In this document: positions 1 to 8,515 of the stretch, piece by piece | Position numbering within the stretch: position 1 is the first letter of the stretch | Layout: the number at the start of each line of letters is the position of its first letter | From: Elusimicrobiaceae bacterium | GTDB lineage: Bacteria; Elusimicrobiota; Elusimicrobia; Elusimicrobiales; Elusimicrobiaceae | DNA length: 64,000 bases | Direction: 5' to 3' | Assembly: GCA_016283355.1 (NCBI GenBank) | Contig: JAEEMS010000021.1 | Span: 62,001-126,000 of the forward strand | Program-made: the position numbers and the translations under genes | Notes under the pieces: generated by a model | What the model was told of the DNA's origin: nothing | What the model saw: only the letters and a program-made list of their open reading frames with translations | The model's database searches: none

Positions 1-789
1 TAACGAGTCCAACAACTCGTCTAATTTTTGGTTTTCCAGTACTTGCTGAATGCGCGGTTGTGCTTCAGCCCAGGAAAGCCGTTTTTCATTTGTTTTCATT
101 ATTATATGAAATCCTTGTGGAGTTTTAAAGAACCCTTCTACTTTTCCAACAGGAGAGTTAGCTGCCACTACTTCTAAATTAGGCAAATATTCCCCCGGCA
201 TAAAAGAAAAAGATTTAAGAGAATCCGGCGCAATGTTATACTGGCGTGAAAGTGAATTCCAGGAAGAAGGATTTCCTTTCAGTGAACGCAATAACTGGTC
301 GGCGGTTTGCGCGTTGCTGACGATAATTTGCTTCAGCGTCATTTCGTAAGGATATTTAGCATAGTAATCTTTTATTTCTTTTTCAGTTACGTTGATAGGG
401 CCATCCGTTTGTTGTTTGGCATACCAAAACTGAGTGAGAAGTTGCTGGGCAAAATCATCGTATGTTTTTTCCAACTGTTCCCGTTTTTCTTCCAATAATT
501 TTTTATACTCGGGATCTTGGTCTAATTGATTATGGCGGGCATCTGCTTCAATGAGTTTTTCCCGCGTGATGATTTGTATCAGGTTTTGTCGTCCGATATC
601 AGTTTGTGCAAAAGCTCGGTCTTTTTCGGAAAGTAACGGTAAGCGTTGGGCAATATCTTCCTGTGTGATCAGTGTATCTCCGATACGAACGGCCACCTCG
701 TCGGTTCTTTTCCCGGCAGGAAGTTCTTCCTTTTTGTGGCAGCCCGCTAATAAAAGGAGAGCTGCTATTCCTATTATCCAGTAACGCAT
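1..789 (-). CDS. Parvulin-type peptidyl-prolyl isomerase lipoprotein (3' end cut by window)
   Basis: Reading the minus strand from an ATG at 789 gives an open frame of 263 codons that runs off the left edge. A signal peptide with lipobox LLAGC puts the lipidated Cys at residue 17. Residues 30-130 are a helical, charged SurA/PrsA-type chaperone region. Residues about 150-245 (MTLKQIIVSN, then PVGKVEGFFKTPQGFHIIM) match the core of the PpiC/parvulin rotamase fold. Role inferred: envelope-anchored folding of exported proteins. It follows mfd by 12 bases. A TGATATAGT element inside the mfd stop region gives it a possible promoter of its own, six bases before the ATG. The C-terminus is not seen. 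Confidence 0.85.
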   Translation of the reverse strand, partial: MRYWIIGIAALLLLAGCHKKEELPAGKRTDEVAVRIGDTLITQEDIAQRLPLLSEKDRAFAQTDIGRQNLIQIITREKLIEADARHNQLDQDPEYKKLLEEKREQLEKTYDDFAQQLLTQFWYAKQQTDGPINVTEKEIKDYYAKYPYEMTLKQIIVSNAQTADQLLRSLKGNPSSWNSLSRQYNIAPDSLKSFSFMPGEYLPNLEVVAANSPVGKVEGFFKTPQGFHIIMKTNEKRLSWAEAQPRIQQVLENQKLDELLDSL

Positions 790-795
790 ACGTAT

Positions 796-804
796 ACTAT
801 ATCA
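796..804 (-). promoter_or_regulatory. Extended -10 promoter for the PPIase lipoprotein
   Basis: The minus strand reads TGATATAGT, then six bases, then the ATG at 789. No good -35 is seen. With a start site about seven bases after the -10, the mRNA would begin at or next to the start codon. The pattern matches that before pbp1A, the M23 peptidase gene and def. Confidence 0.45.
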
Positions 805-3800
805 TTTTTCCGCACGAAACAGTTGTTCTAAAAAAGTCAGAACTTGTTTCGTAAATGCCAACGGAGAAATAGTCCCTTGCGGACGGATACGCATTCCGTC
901 GCCATTTTTGGATTTTATAAATTCCAACCGTTCCAATCCGAATCGATTGATGAGTTCGTTTAGTCCGTTTTCCGGTAATTTAAAACGGCTTGTAAATAAA
1001 ATTTCCAATTGTTCTTGCATCCAATCTACGTGATAAATTTCCAGAGCTCCGGCACGTTTAGAAAGAGAAAAAATTTCCAACAAGTTGAGCAATTCTTGCG
1101 GGGCCGGCCCACACCAATCCTGCACGCGGGCTAAAAGGCGATGCGCTTGCTCTTGATCCGCGCTTAATAGTTCTTTATAGAGTTTTAAGCGTTGTGCATC
1201 ATCGGGCAAATAATCGGGAGGAACGAAAGCCGGCAACGGTAAGCTGATTTTGGCCTGCAGAGAACGGGGGGAGCTTTGCCCTTTCATTTTTTTGACTTCA
1301 GCTGCCACCAGATCACAATACAAGCTCAGTCCTACTTCGTTTACATAGCCGTGTTGTTTCACACCTAATAGTTCACCGGCTCCACGTATTTCCATATCGC
1401 GTAGTGCCAAGCGGAACCCGCTTCCCAAGTCACTAAACTCCATAAGGGCAGATAACCGTTCCCGTGCTTCTTGTGTAGGGTCTTTTTCTACGGTTGGTTT
1501 GAGATAGACAGCTGCTAAATCGGCATAATTGTTATCATCTTGTTCGGGTTTTTTGAACAACCAATCCGGGTGGAATAAATAGCAGTAGGCCTTGGTACTG
1601 CCCCGTCCGATTCGTCCGCGTAGTTGATAAAGTTGGGCCAATCCGAAATTTTGGGCGTTTTCTACAATCAGTGTATTGGCATTTGTAATATCAATGCCGG
1701 ATTCGATAATAGTTGAAGCCAGTAGAATGTCATATTTCCCGCTGTTAAAATCCCAAAGGGTTTGCTCCAGTTCCTTTTCGTCCATCTGCCCATGTGCCAT
1801 GCAAATTTTTGCTTGAGGTACCAGTTTCTTGAGTAAGAGCAAACGGGATTGCATACTTTGCACGCTGTTGTACACGTAGTACACTTGTCCTCCGCGGCCT
1901 AACTCTTGGTTGATAGCGGCAGCGGCTAAATCATTATTCCAAGCGGTTACTACCGTCTTAATAGGGGTACGTCCGTGCGGGGGGGTGTCAATGAGAGAGA
2001 TGTCACGCAGCGAAGAGAGTGATTGATTAAGCGTACGCGGAATGGGGGTGGCGCTTAACATGAGCGAATGTACCCCGCTGCTTACGGCACGTATTTTTTC
2101 TTTTTGTTTTACCCCAAAGCGATGTTCCTCGTCAATAATTACGAGCCCTAAATTTTTAAATCCGATATCTTTGCTCATAAGCCGGTGTGTACCGATGATA
2201 ATGTCACACACGCCGTTTTTAAGTTCTTGGATCACTTCTTTTTGCTCTTTAGGCGTTTGAAATCGGCATAGCATCCGCACATTTACGGGGAATCCGGCTA
2301 ATCGTTTGGAAAAAGTTTTGTGATGTTGATCTGCCAAAATAGTGGTAGGTACCACCACCATCACTTGCTTGCCGGATAAAACTACTTTTAAAGCGGCGCG
2401 CAAAGCCACTTCTGTTTTTCCAAATCCTACATCTCCCACCAAGACGCGGTCCATAGGTTTGGGTAAATCCAAATCATGTAACGTATCTTCAATGGCCTGT
2501 TCTTGACCGGGGGTAAGCATATAAGGGAAGGAATCGGCAAATTCCTGTTCAATACGGGCATCTCCCGTTATCTCAGGGGCGGGGGTTGCTTGACGCAATG
2601 CTTCTAATTTTAAAATTTCTTTAGCGGTCTTTTGGGCTTCTTCTTTGACGCGTTTTTTTACTTCTTTCCAGGTAATCCCGCCCAACACGGAAAGCGTAGG
2701 TCGCTTTCCGCCTGCCCCGATGTATTTTTGTACCTTTTTGAAATCATACATGGGTACATATAAGCGGCTTCCCCGACGGTATTCAATCATGAGACAATCG
2801 GTTGGTTTTTCGGAGCGATTCATTACTTCTAATCCCAAATAGCGGCCGATACCGTACTCTTGATGCACCACGTAATCTCCTACCTGCAATTCTTTAAAAC
2901 GCACCCGTTTGGCTTGTTCGATATCAAAGCGTTTTAAAACCGAGGAAGTGGTATACCGGCGGTTTAAAATTTCGTTGGATGTAATAAGGGCAAAATGTGC
3001 TTGAGGGCAAATAAATCCTTTTGTGAGCGGGGAAATTTTAAATTCTACATGTGCCAATTCCGGACGGTTGGATAATAGTTCGGTTAAACGGTCTAATTCC
3101 CCGCGGTTTAAACAACAAATGGTAACATGCATTCCCTGTTGTTTTAAATGGGCAATTTCCCGTGTCAGTAAATCCAGGTTTGCGCCAAAGGATAAATTGG
3201 CTTTTAGTCCGCAATCCGTTCCCTGCGCGCTGGGAAACGCAGTAAGGATTGCTGCCGGAGCAAAAGAGGATAAGTTAAAGGTTGCTTCCGGCTCCTCAAA
3301 CAGGTAACTATAATCCTGTAAATAATCTTTGAGGGTGGCCGGTTTTGTATCAAAAGAAAGCGGTAAAATAATGGCTTCTTCCACATGTTCTTTGGTGTTT
3401 TGCGTATCCAAATCAAACGCGCTGATGCTGTCAATGCGATTGCCGGAAAAATATAATCGGAGAGGTTCCTGACGGTTTAAACAAAAAATATCCACTACGC
3501 TTCCGCGGGCAGCATATTGGCCGGGTGTTTCCGCATAATCTTCGCGGGTATAGCCGTTAGCGTGCAATTTTTCAAGAAGTTCACTACGACGAATCGTATC
3601 TGTGCGGCGAAGCTTGAATAATTTTTCTTTTAATTGTTTGGGGGAGGGGAGAGGCGTCTGTAAGGATTCATAATGGGTGCTAAGCAAGCGGGGTCCTTTG
3701 GCCGGAGTTAAAAGCGTAAATAAGGTGTGGATACGTCCGGTATCCGTTTCCGGAAAGTGTAAAATCTCAGCCCCGCGTGGCGCAAATTCCAAAGCCCCAT

Positions 3801-3945
3801 TATCAAAATCTTCCGTGTCATCGGCAGAAATAAAAATGGAATTCTTATTATTATTTAAGTATGTTTGGCAAATAAAATAAGCTTTCGCGGCACCGCCCGG
3901 CAGCCCGAAATAGCGGGGGAAAGAAACTTTTTGTTGATTTTTCAT
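802..3945 (-). CDS. mfd: Transcription-repair coupling factor Mfd
   Basis: A 1047-residue superfamily 2 DNA translocase that removes RNA polymerase stalled at lesions and recruits UvrA. Visible parts are a UvrB-like N-terminal region (about 1-340), an RNA-polymerase-interacting CarD-like domain (about 352-450, LQVGDYVVHQEYGIGRYLG), the translocase with Walker A GDVGFGKT (504-511), DEEH (605-608) and SATPIPRT (about 632), and the C-terminal TRCF domain (about 930-1047). It is roughly 100 residues shorter than E. coli Mfd, mainly in the N-terminal part. It lies 15 bases after pbp1A and is probably co-transcribed with it. The ATG at 3945 is preceded by a GGCGGTACGGG stretch. Confidence 0.97.
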   Translation of the reverse strand: MKNQQKVSFPRYFGLPGGAAKAYFICQTYLNNNKNSIFISADDTEDFDNGALEFAPRGAEILHFPETDTGRIHTLFTLLTPAKGPRLLSTHYESLQTPLPSPKQLKEKLFKLRRTDTIRRSELLEKLHANGYTREDYAETPGQYAARGSVVDIFCLNRQEPLRLYFSGNRIDSISAFDLDTQNTKEHVEEAIILPLSFDTKPATLKDYLQDYSYLFEEPEATFNLSSFAPAAILTAFPSAQGTDCGLKANLSFGANLDLLTREIAHLKQQGMHVTICCLNRGELDRLTELLSNRPELAHVEFKISPLTKGFICPQAHFALITSNEILNRRYTTSSVLKRFDIEQAKRVRFKELQVGDYVVHQEYGIGRYLGLEVMNRSEKPTDCLMIEYRRGSRLYVPMYDFKKVQKYIGAGGKRPTLSVLGGITWKEVKKRVKEEAQKTAKEILKLEALRQATPAPEITGDARIEQEFADSFPYMLTPGQEQAIEDTLHDLDLPKPMDRVLVGDVGFGKTEVALRAALKVVLSGKQVMVVVPTTILADQHHKTFSKRLAGFPVNVRMLCRFQTPKEQKEVIQELKNGVCDIIIGTHRLMSKDIGFKNLGLVIIDEEHRFGVKQKEKIRAVSSGVHSLMLSATPIPRTLNQSLSSLRDISLIDTPPHGRTPIKTVVTAWNNDLAAAAINQELGRGGQVYYVYNSVQSMQSRLLLLKKLVPQAKICMAHGQMDEKELEQTLWDFNSGKYDILLASTIIESGIDITNANTLIVENAQNFGLAQLYQLRGRIGRGSTKAYCYLFHPDWLFKKPEQDDNNYADLAAVYLKPTVEKDPTQEARERLSALMEFSDLGSGFRLALRDMEIRGAGELLGVKQHGYVNEVGLSLYCDLVAAEVKKMKGQSSPRSLQAKISLPLPAFVPPDYLPDDAQRLKLYKELLSADQEQAHRLLARVQDWCGPAPQELLNLLEIFSLSKRAGALEIYHVDWMQEQLEILFTSRFKLPENGLNELINRFGLERLEFIKSKNGDGMRIRPQGTISPLAFTKQVLTFLEQLFRAEK

Positions 3946-3960
3946 ACCCGTACCGCCGTA

Positions 3961-6081
3961 CTAGAAGCTTTGCGGTTCTGTGCCGGAAATAAAAGCTTCT
4001 AAGAATTTGTTCTTTTCGGAAGGGGTGGCAAGTTTGCCGGTGTTGGGATTGACGTAGGCGAAAGAAATTCCTTCCGGTACGGCAAAATCTTCGTTCGGTT
4101 CATCTTTTAAAATTTCTTCCATGATTTCCGTCCACCATTTGGCGGTTGTGCTTCCGGTGAAGCGGGCGCCTTGTTCGTGGGAAGTATCGTCGTCATATCC
4201 CATCCAGGCAGCAGCGGAGGTGCGGGGAGTCATCCCCACAAACCACATATCCCGGTGACTTTGTGTTGTCCCGGTTTTCCCGGCGATCGAACGGCCTAAT
4301 CGAGCTGCGGCTGTACCGCTTCCGCGTTGTACCACGCCTTTCATGATATTTACCAACAGGTAAGAATCTTGCGGAGAAAATGCTGCTTGTTCGATGGGGA
4401 TATGTTGTTCCAAAATACGACCGTTGGCATCTTCCACTCGTTCGATAAAATAGTTATCGGTATGGATGCCACCGTTGGCAAAAGTCGTCAGCGCCGCTAA
4501 ATGTTCGTCCATTTGTACAACGCTTACCCCCAGCGCCAAAGCAGGTACGCGCGGTAAATTGGCGGTAATACCGGCCTTGCGGGCTACTTGTATTACATTG
4601 GAGATGCCCACCGCATCAATTAAATTAACAGCTACTAAATTTTTAGATTTTTCCAAACCTTTACGCAGCGTAATCCACCCTTCCGCCTTTCCACCATAAT
4701 TTTGAGGAACCCATACATTGAAATCTTTACTGGAAATAAACGATTGCTTTGCCAAGTCCAACGAGTATAAGTCCGCATTTTCATCAAAGGCATGCCAATT
4801 TTTCCCGTCGTAGTAAAACATGGTGGGCAAATCTTTTACCAATGTGGCCGGTGTGTATTTTTTCTGCAGAGCGGCCATCCACACGTAGGGTTTAAAAGAA
4901 GACCCCGGCTGGCGTTTGGCTTGTGTAGCGCGGTTGAATTTGCTTTCGTCATACTCTCTTCCACCGACCATCACGCGCACCGCCCCGGTTTTTACATCGC
5001 GCGCCATAAAGGCCCCTTGTAGTTTTGGATATTCAGCCCCCGGATCCCGCGGTGTCATTTCTTCTTCATCGGGCTGAACAAGTTCGGCTTCTGCATCGTT
5101 CGGATCTATTTCAATACCCAACCCTTTGGCTACTTGTTCATCAAATTGGGCAAGCCATTTGTTCATGGTTTTTTCAGCAAAAGCTTGTTGTTTTATATCA
5201 ATAGTAGTATAGATATTTAATCCAGCTTTCCACAGAACATCCATCCCGTATTTGGGTTCCAAAATGCGGCGAATATGCTCAATGAAATAACGCCCCGGTT
5301 TGTTTTCTTCCGCGGAGGAGGGTTTAAGTGGCATGGGCTCCTGCTTGGCTTTTTCCAGCTCTTCCTTTGAGATATAGTCCTGGTCCTGCATGACTTCCAA
5401 CACCAAATTACGGCGTTGGCGGGATAAATCCGGATTGACAAAAGGATTATACCGCCCCGGAGCGGGAATAAGTCCCACCAGCAGCGCTGCCTCTCCCGTC
5501 GTTAGTTCGCCCAGGTCCTTATTAAAGTATTTCTTGGCAGCAGCTTTGACCCCGTAAGCTCCGCTACCCAGATAGATTTGGTTAAGATAAAGCTGAAGGA
5601 TTTCATTTTTACTAAATTGGTGTTCAATTTGAATGGCCAAAATAACTTCGCGAATTTTGCGGATTAATTTTTTTTCTTGGGTTAAAAACACCCCGCGGGA
5701 AAGTTGTTGCGTGAGGGTAGAAGCCCCTTGTTTAGCATGCCCGGTAATCAAGTCGTTCAGTAACGCGCGGAAGATGCCGCGTATGGAAAATCCGGGATGC
5801 TGGAAAAAATTACGATCTTCCATAGCCACCACGGCATTTTGTAAATCAACAGGAATGTCTTCTAACGGAACAACGGCTCTTTTTTCAATGGAAAATTCAT
5901 GAATTAATTCATTGTTTCGGTCAAATACTTTTGTGGTAAGTGCGGGCGTATATTCTTCCATTTCATAAACAGGCGGAAGCCCGGAAAAGATATAACGCAT
6001 AAAAACGGCTGCGGCAATAATTCCAACCAGTAATACCGCCAACGCCGTAATGATGACCGTTTTCTTAAGAAATTTTCTCAT
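3961..6081 (-). CDS. Class A penicillin-binding protein (PBP1A type)
   Basis: A 706-residue bifunctional peptidoglycan synthase. One N-terminal membrane helix (about 10-32) is followed by a GT51 glycosyltransferase domain (EDRNFFQHPG near 89, GASTLTQQL, then NEILQLYLNQIYLGSGAYG). The transpeptidase domain has SxxK (SSFK, Ser about 394), SKN (about 480) and KTGTT (about 602). A charged insert of about 50 residues (Asp/Glu-rich, near 315-350) joins the domains. The ATG at 6081 is preferred over an upstream TTG because a TGATATAAT element lies only eight bases before it. First gene of pbp1A-mfd-PPIase. Confidence 0.95.
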   Translation of the reverse strand: MRKFLKKTVIITALAVLLVGIIAAAVFMRYIFSGLPPVYEMEEYTPALTTKVFDRNNELIHEFSIEKRAVVPLEDIPVDLQNAVVAMEDRNFFQHPGFSIRGIFRALLNDLITGHAKQGASTLTQQLSRGVFLTQEKKLIRKIREVILAIQIEHQFSKNEILQLYLNQIYLGSGAYGVKAAAKKYFNKDLGELTTGEAALLVGLIPAPGRYNPFVNPDLSRQRRNLVLEVMQDQDYISKEELEKAKQEPMPLKPSSAEENKPGRYFIEHIRRILEPKYGMDVLWKAGLNIYTTIDIKQQAFAEKTMNKWLAQFDEQVAKGLGIEIDPNDAEAELVQPDEEEMTPRDPGAEYPKLQGAFMARDVKTGAVRVMVGGREYDESKFNRATQAKRQPGSSFKPYVWMAALQKKYTPATLVKDLPTMFYYDGKNWHAFDENADLYSLDLAKQSFISSKDFNVWVPQNYGGKAEGWITLRKGLEKSKNLVAVNLIDAVGISNVIQVARKAGITANLPRVPALALGVSVVQMDEHLAALTTFANGGIHTDNYFIERVEDANGRILEQHIPIEQAAFSPQDSYLLVNIMKGVVQRGSGTAAARLGRSIAGKTGTTQSHRDMWFVGMTPRTSAAAWMGYDDDTSHEQGARFTGSTTAKWWTEIMEEILKDEPNEDFAVPEGISFAYVNPNTGKLATPSEKNKFLEAFISGTEPQSF

Positions 6082-6089
6082 ACACAATC

Positions 6090-6098
6090 ATTATATCA
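6090..6098 (-). promoter_or_regulatory. Extended -10 promoter for pbp1A
   Basis: TGATATAAT on the minus strand, eight bases before the ATG at 6081. No Shine-Dalgarno fits between it and the ATG, so the transcript may be leaderless. Confidence 0.5.
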
Positions 6099-6170
6099 AA
6101 TTCTCGTACGTGCGCGTTGCCGATATCTTAACTGTCGCATTTTTCTAATACAAAAAGAGTAAAACTATAG

Positions 6171-6176
6171 TACAAT
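6171..6176 (+). promoter_or_regulatory. -10 element upstream of the histidine kinase gene
   Basis: TACAAT, eight bases before the ATG of a six-codon frame at 6185. No clear -35 is seen. Confidence 0.35.
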
Positions 6177-6184
6177 AAGAATAG

Positions 6185-6205
6185 ATGTTTCTTAATATCG
6201 GATGA
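6185..6205 (+). CDS. Possible six-codon leader peptide coupled to the kinase gene
   Basis: ATG TTT CTT AAT ATC GGA TGA encodes MFLNIG. Its stop overlaps the kinase ATG at 6202 in an ATGA junction. It starts eight bases after a TACAAT -10. The kinase ATG itself has no Shine-Dalgarno, so the mini-frame could load ribosomes for the kinase. This is inference from layout only; the frame is short enough to arise by chance. Confidence 0.3.
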   Translation: MFLNIG

Positions 6206-7266
6206 CTATGATCTTGCAACAGGATGACACTTCTCGGATTGACACCGGATCTCTATGGCAGGCGCTTGAGGAAGAACAGCGTTTCTGCTTTGTGGCGTAT
6301 GTACAAGCGGGCGGAGTGAAGGAAATTGTATTGGATCGCTTGCCGTCATATGTCAGTAAACGAATTTTTACGGGAATACATACGAAAAAAATAAAAAAAG
6401 CGTTGGAAGGGAAATGCCTTCAATACGAATGGAGCGATGCCACGGGGCCTTCTTTTTATCAAACCTCTTTAGTTCCGCTCCCGGCCGAAAACAAACAAGA
6501 TAAACCGCTTGTGTTGATGACGGTGCAAGATATTTCTTCTTGGCCGGGGCAATTGAATTCTGCTCCCGCTTACTCCTTGCGCGAAACCGGTCCCCGCCGT
6601 ACGATGTCGCAATTGTTACTTGCGGCACGTGAAAAGGAAAAAAAAGAAATTTCCAAGGCGTTGCACGATGAAATTGGTTCTGCTGCCGTTATTTTAACCT
6701 CTTTGGTCAGTGTAATAAAAATGCATGTACAAAAGGGGGAGAAAGCCAAATCCTTAAAAAGGTTACAGGAAGTGGACCAACAAATCAAAACCACTATCGG
6801 ACGATTGAAAAGCATTGTGGTATCCTTGCGACCGCCAAGCTTGGAGCAGGATGGGGCATTGTGTGGTTCGATTCGGGAATTAACCGAAAATTGTTACCAT
6901 TATTTTCATCTTCCTTTCAACTTTAAATGTGATTCTACGATTAGTGAAGTGGGTATAACAGATAATGTGAAAATTATGTTGTACCGTGTTGTACAAGAAG
7001 CATTAAACAATATCGTGAAACATGCGCAGGCACACCAAGTTTGTGTTTCTCTGCAACGGAAAGGAAACACGCTTTATTTATCGATAATTGACGATGGAGT
7101 AGGTTTTTCGGTTGAGGCCCAAAAATCAATCCAGCATATCGGCCTTTTGGCCATGCGGGACAGTGTACGTTTTTTGGATGGAACAATCTCCATTAAGAGC
7201 ACCAAAGGAAAGGGGGCCTTTATTAAAGTGAAATGTCCTTGTGCAATTTATGAAGGGGGAAATTGA
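6202..7266 (+). CDS. Cytosolic sensor histidine kinase, NarL-partner (HisKA_3) type
   Basis: 354 residues with no membrane segment or signal peptide, so the signal is probably intracellular. Residues about 25-115 look like a degenerate PAS-type sensor. The dimerisation/phospho-acceptor helix carries KALHDEIGSA with the acceptor His at 155. The HATPase_c domain follows, with the N-box EALNNIVKHA and glycine motifs DDGVGF and GKGAF. The family phosphorylates LuxR-type response regulators, and one begins at the very next base. The ATG at 6202 is used (a second in-frame ATG lies at 6208). Ligand unknown. Confidence 0.93.
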   Translation: MTMILQQDDTSRIDTGSLWQALEEEQRFCFVAYVQAGGVKEIVLDRLPSYVSKRIFTGIHTKKIKKALEGKCLQYEWSDATGPSFYQTSLVPLPAENKQDKPLVLMTVQDISSWPGQLNSAPAYSLRETGPRRTMSQLLLAAREKEKKEISKALHDEIGSAAVILTSLVSVIKMHVQKGEKAKSLKRLQEVDQQIKTTIGRLKSIVVSLRPPSLEQDGALCGSIRELTENCYHYFHLPFNFKCDSTISEVGITDNVKIMLYRVVQEALNNIVKHAQAHQVCVSLQRKGNTLYLSIIDDGVGFSVEAQKSIQHIGLLAMRDSVRFLDGTISIKSTKGKGAFIKVKCPCAIYEGGN

Positions 7267-7917
7267 ATGATAAAAAAAATTGTATTAGCGGATGACCACG
7301 CCATTGTACGACAAGGGGTTCGTGCGATTTTGGAAAATATCGGCACAGATATGAAAATAGTGGCTGAACTTTCCAATGGGAAGGAATTAATTGCCTACGC
7401 GGCTAAACACAAAGATATAGACATATATATTGTGGATATTGCGATGCCATTGCTAAACGGGATAGAGGCCGTGGCACACATTACAAAAAACAATCCGCAA
7501 GCCAATATAATTATGTTGAGCATGTATGATGACAGAGTATCTGTTGAAAAATCACTAAAAGCGGGGGCAAAAGGATTTATTGTGAAGATTGCGGCCGCAG
7601 ATGAGCTTTTAGATGCAATTGCCGAAGTAATAGAAGGGCGTTTTTACCTCTCCAAGAGCGTTTCTAAATATATTGTACAGGGCTTTTTGGACAGATCAGC
7701 TCCGCGTAAGCGCGGTTCGTCTGGGTTGACCCATAAAGAACGAGAAGTGTTACAACTCATTGCGGAAGGGCATAGCAGTAAGCAGATTGCCAAAGATTTG
7801 AATTTGTCATTAAATACGGTTCACGTACACCGTAACAACATCATGAAAAAACTGGGAATTCATAAACAAGCGGAATTAGTACGTTATGCCCTGAAAGAAG
7901 GAATTGCCCAATTATAA
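7267..7917 (+). CDS. NarL/FixJ-family response regulator
   Basis: 216 residues. The receiver domain (1-120) has acidic residues Asp9/Asp10, the phospho-acceptor Asp57 in YIVDIAMP, and a conserved Lys near 106. The C-terminal LuxR-type HTH (about 150-212) has LTHKEREVLQLIAEG and a recognition helix around SLNTVHVHRNNI. The ATG abuts the kinase stop (TGA ATG) behind a GAAGGGGG ribosome site, so the pair is translationally coupled. It presumably activates or represses transcription in response to the kinase. Targets cannot be read from the window. Confidence 0.96.
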   Translation: MIKKIVLADDHAIVRQGVRAILENIGTDMKIVAELSNGKELIAYAAKHKDIDIYIVDIAMPLLNGIEAVAHITKNNPQANIIMLSMYDDRVSVEKSLKAGAKGFIVKIAAADELLDAIAEVIEGRFYLSKSVSKYIVQGFLDRSAPRKRGSSGLTHKEREVLQLIAEGHSSKQIAKDLNLSLNTVHVHRNNIMKKLGIHKQAELVRYALKEGIAQL

Positions 7918-7926
7918 GGAGTTACC

Positions 7927-8514
7927 ATGCGTATCATTGCAGGAACAGCTCGCGGACGACGTATTTTTTCGGTCTCTAAAAATTTACCGGTCAAACCGAT
8001 TTCGGACCGAATGAAACAATCTCTTTTTGATATTTTGCGCCCTCGTGTTCCGGGAGCGAAAATGTTGGATTTGTTTGCCGGCACGGGGAGTGTATCGTTG
8101 GAGGCCCTTTCGCGCGGGGCCTTAAAAGCCGTGATGGTAGACAGAGAACCCGCGTGTATTAAAAACATTCACCGCAATTTGGCGCACTTGGGTTTTGAGG
8201 ACCGCGCCCGCGTGCTGAAAGGAGATATATTAAAACCGTTAGATTGGTTGTTGGCTTACAGCGATAATGATGGTTATGATATTATTTTTATGGGGCCGCC
8301 TTATCGTGACAGTAATAACAAAATGTTGTCCTTTTCCCAACCTTCTTTGAAGAACGTGGCGGATGCTCGCTTGTTGGCTCCAAAAGGGATTGTAGTAATT
8401 CAGACCCACAAAACGGAACAGTTTGATATTCCCGCTTCTTTAGAGGTATTTCGTACCGAAAAATACGGGGATACACTGGTGCGCTTTTTACGTGCTTCAC
8501 AATCGGAGAAATAA
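7927..8514 (+). CDS. rsmD: 16S rRNA (guanine-N2)-methyltransferase RsmD, atypical motif IV
   Basis: A 195-residue SAM-dependent methyltransferase of the RsmD/YhhF family, which methylates G966 of 16S rRNA in the 30S head. It shows the family start MRIIAGTARGRR, the VKPISDRMKQSLFDIL block and the SAM loop LDLFAGTGSVSLEALSRGA. Motif IV is FMGPPY, where the family has DPPF or DPPY. The residue contacting the target amino group is therefore Gly instead of Asp/Asn. It lies nine bases after the regulator gene and directly before a nuclease gene. Confidence 0.88.
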   Translation: MRIIAGTARGRRIFSVSKNLPVKPISDRMKQSLFDILRPRVPGAKMLDLFAGTGSVSLEALSRGALKAVMVDREPACIKNIHRNLAHLGFEDRARVLKGDILKPLDWLLAYSDNDGYDIIFMGPPYRDSNNKMLSFSQPSLKNVADARLLAPKGIVVIQTHKTEQFDIPASLEVFRTEKYGDTLVRFLRASQSEK

Positions 8515-8515
8515 T

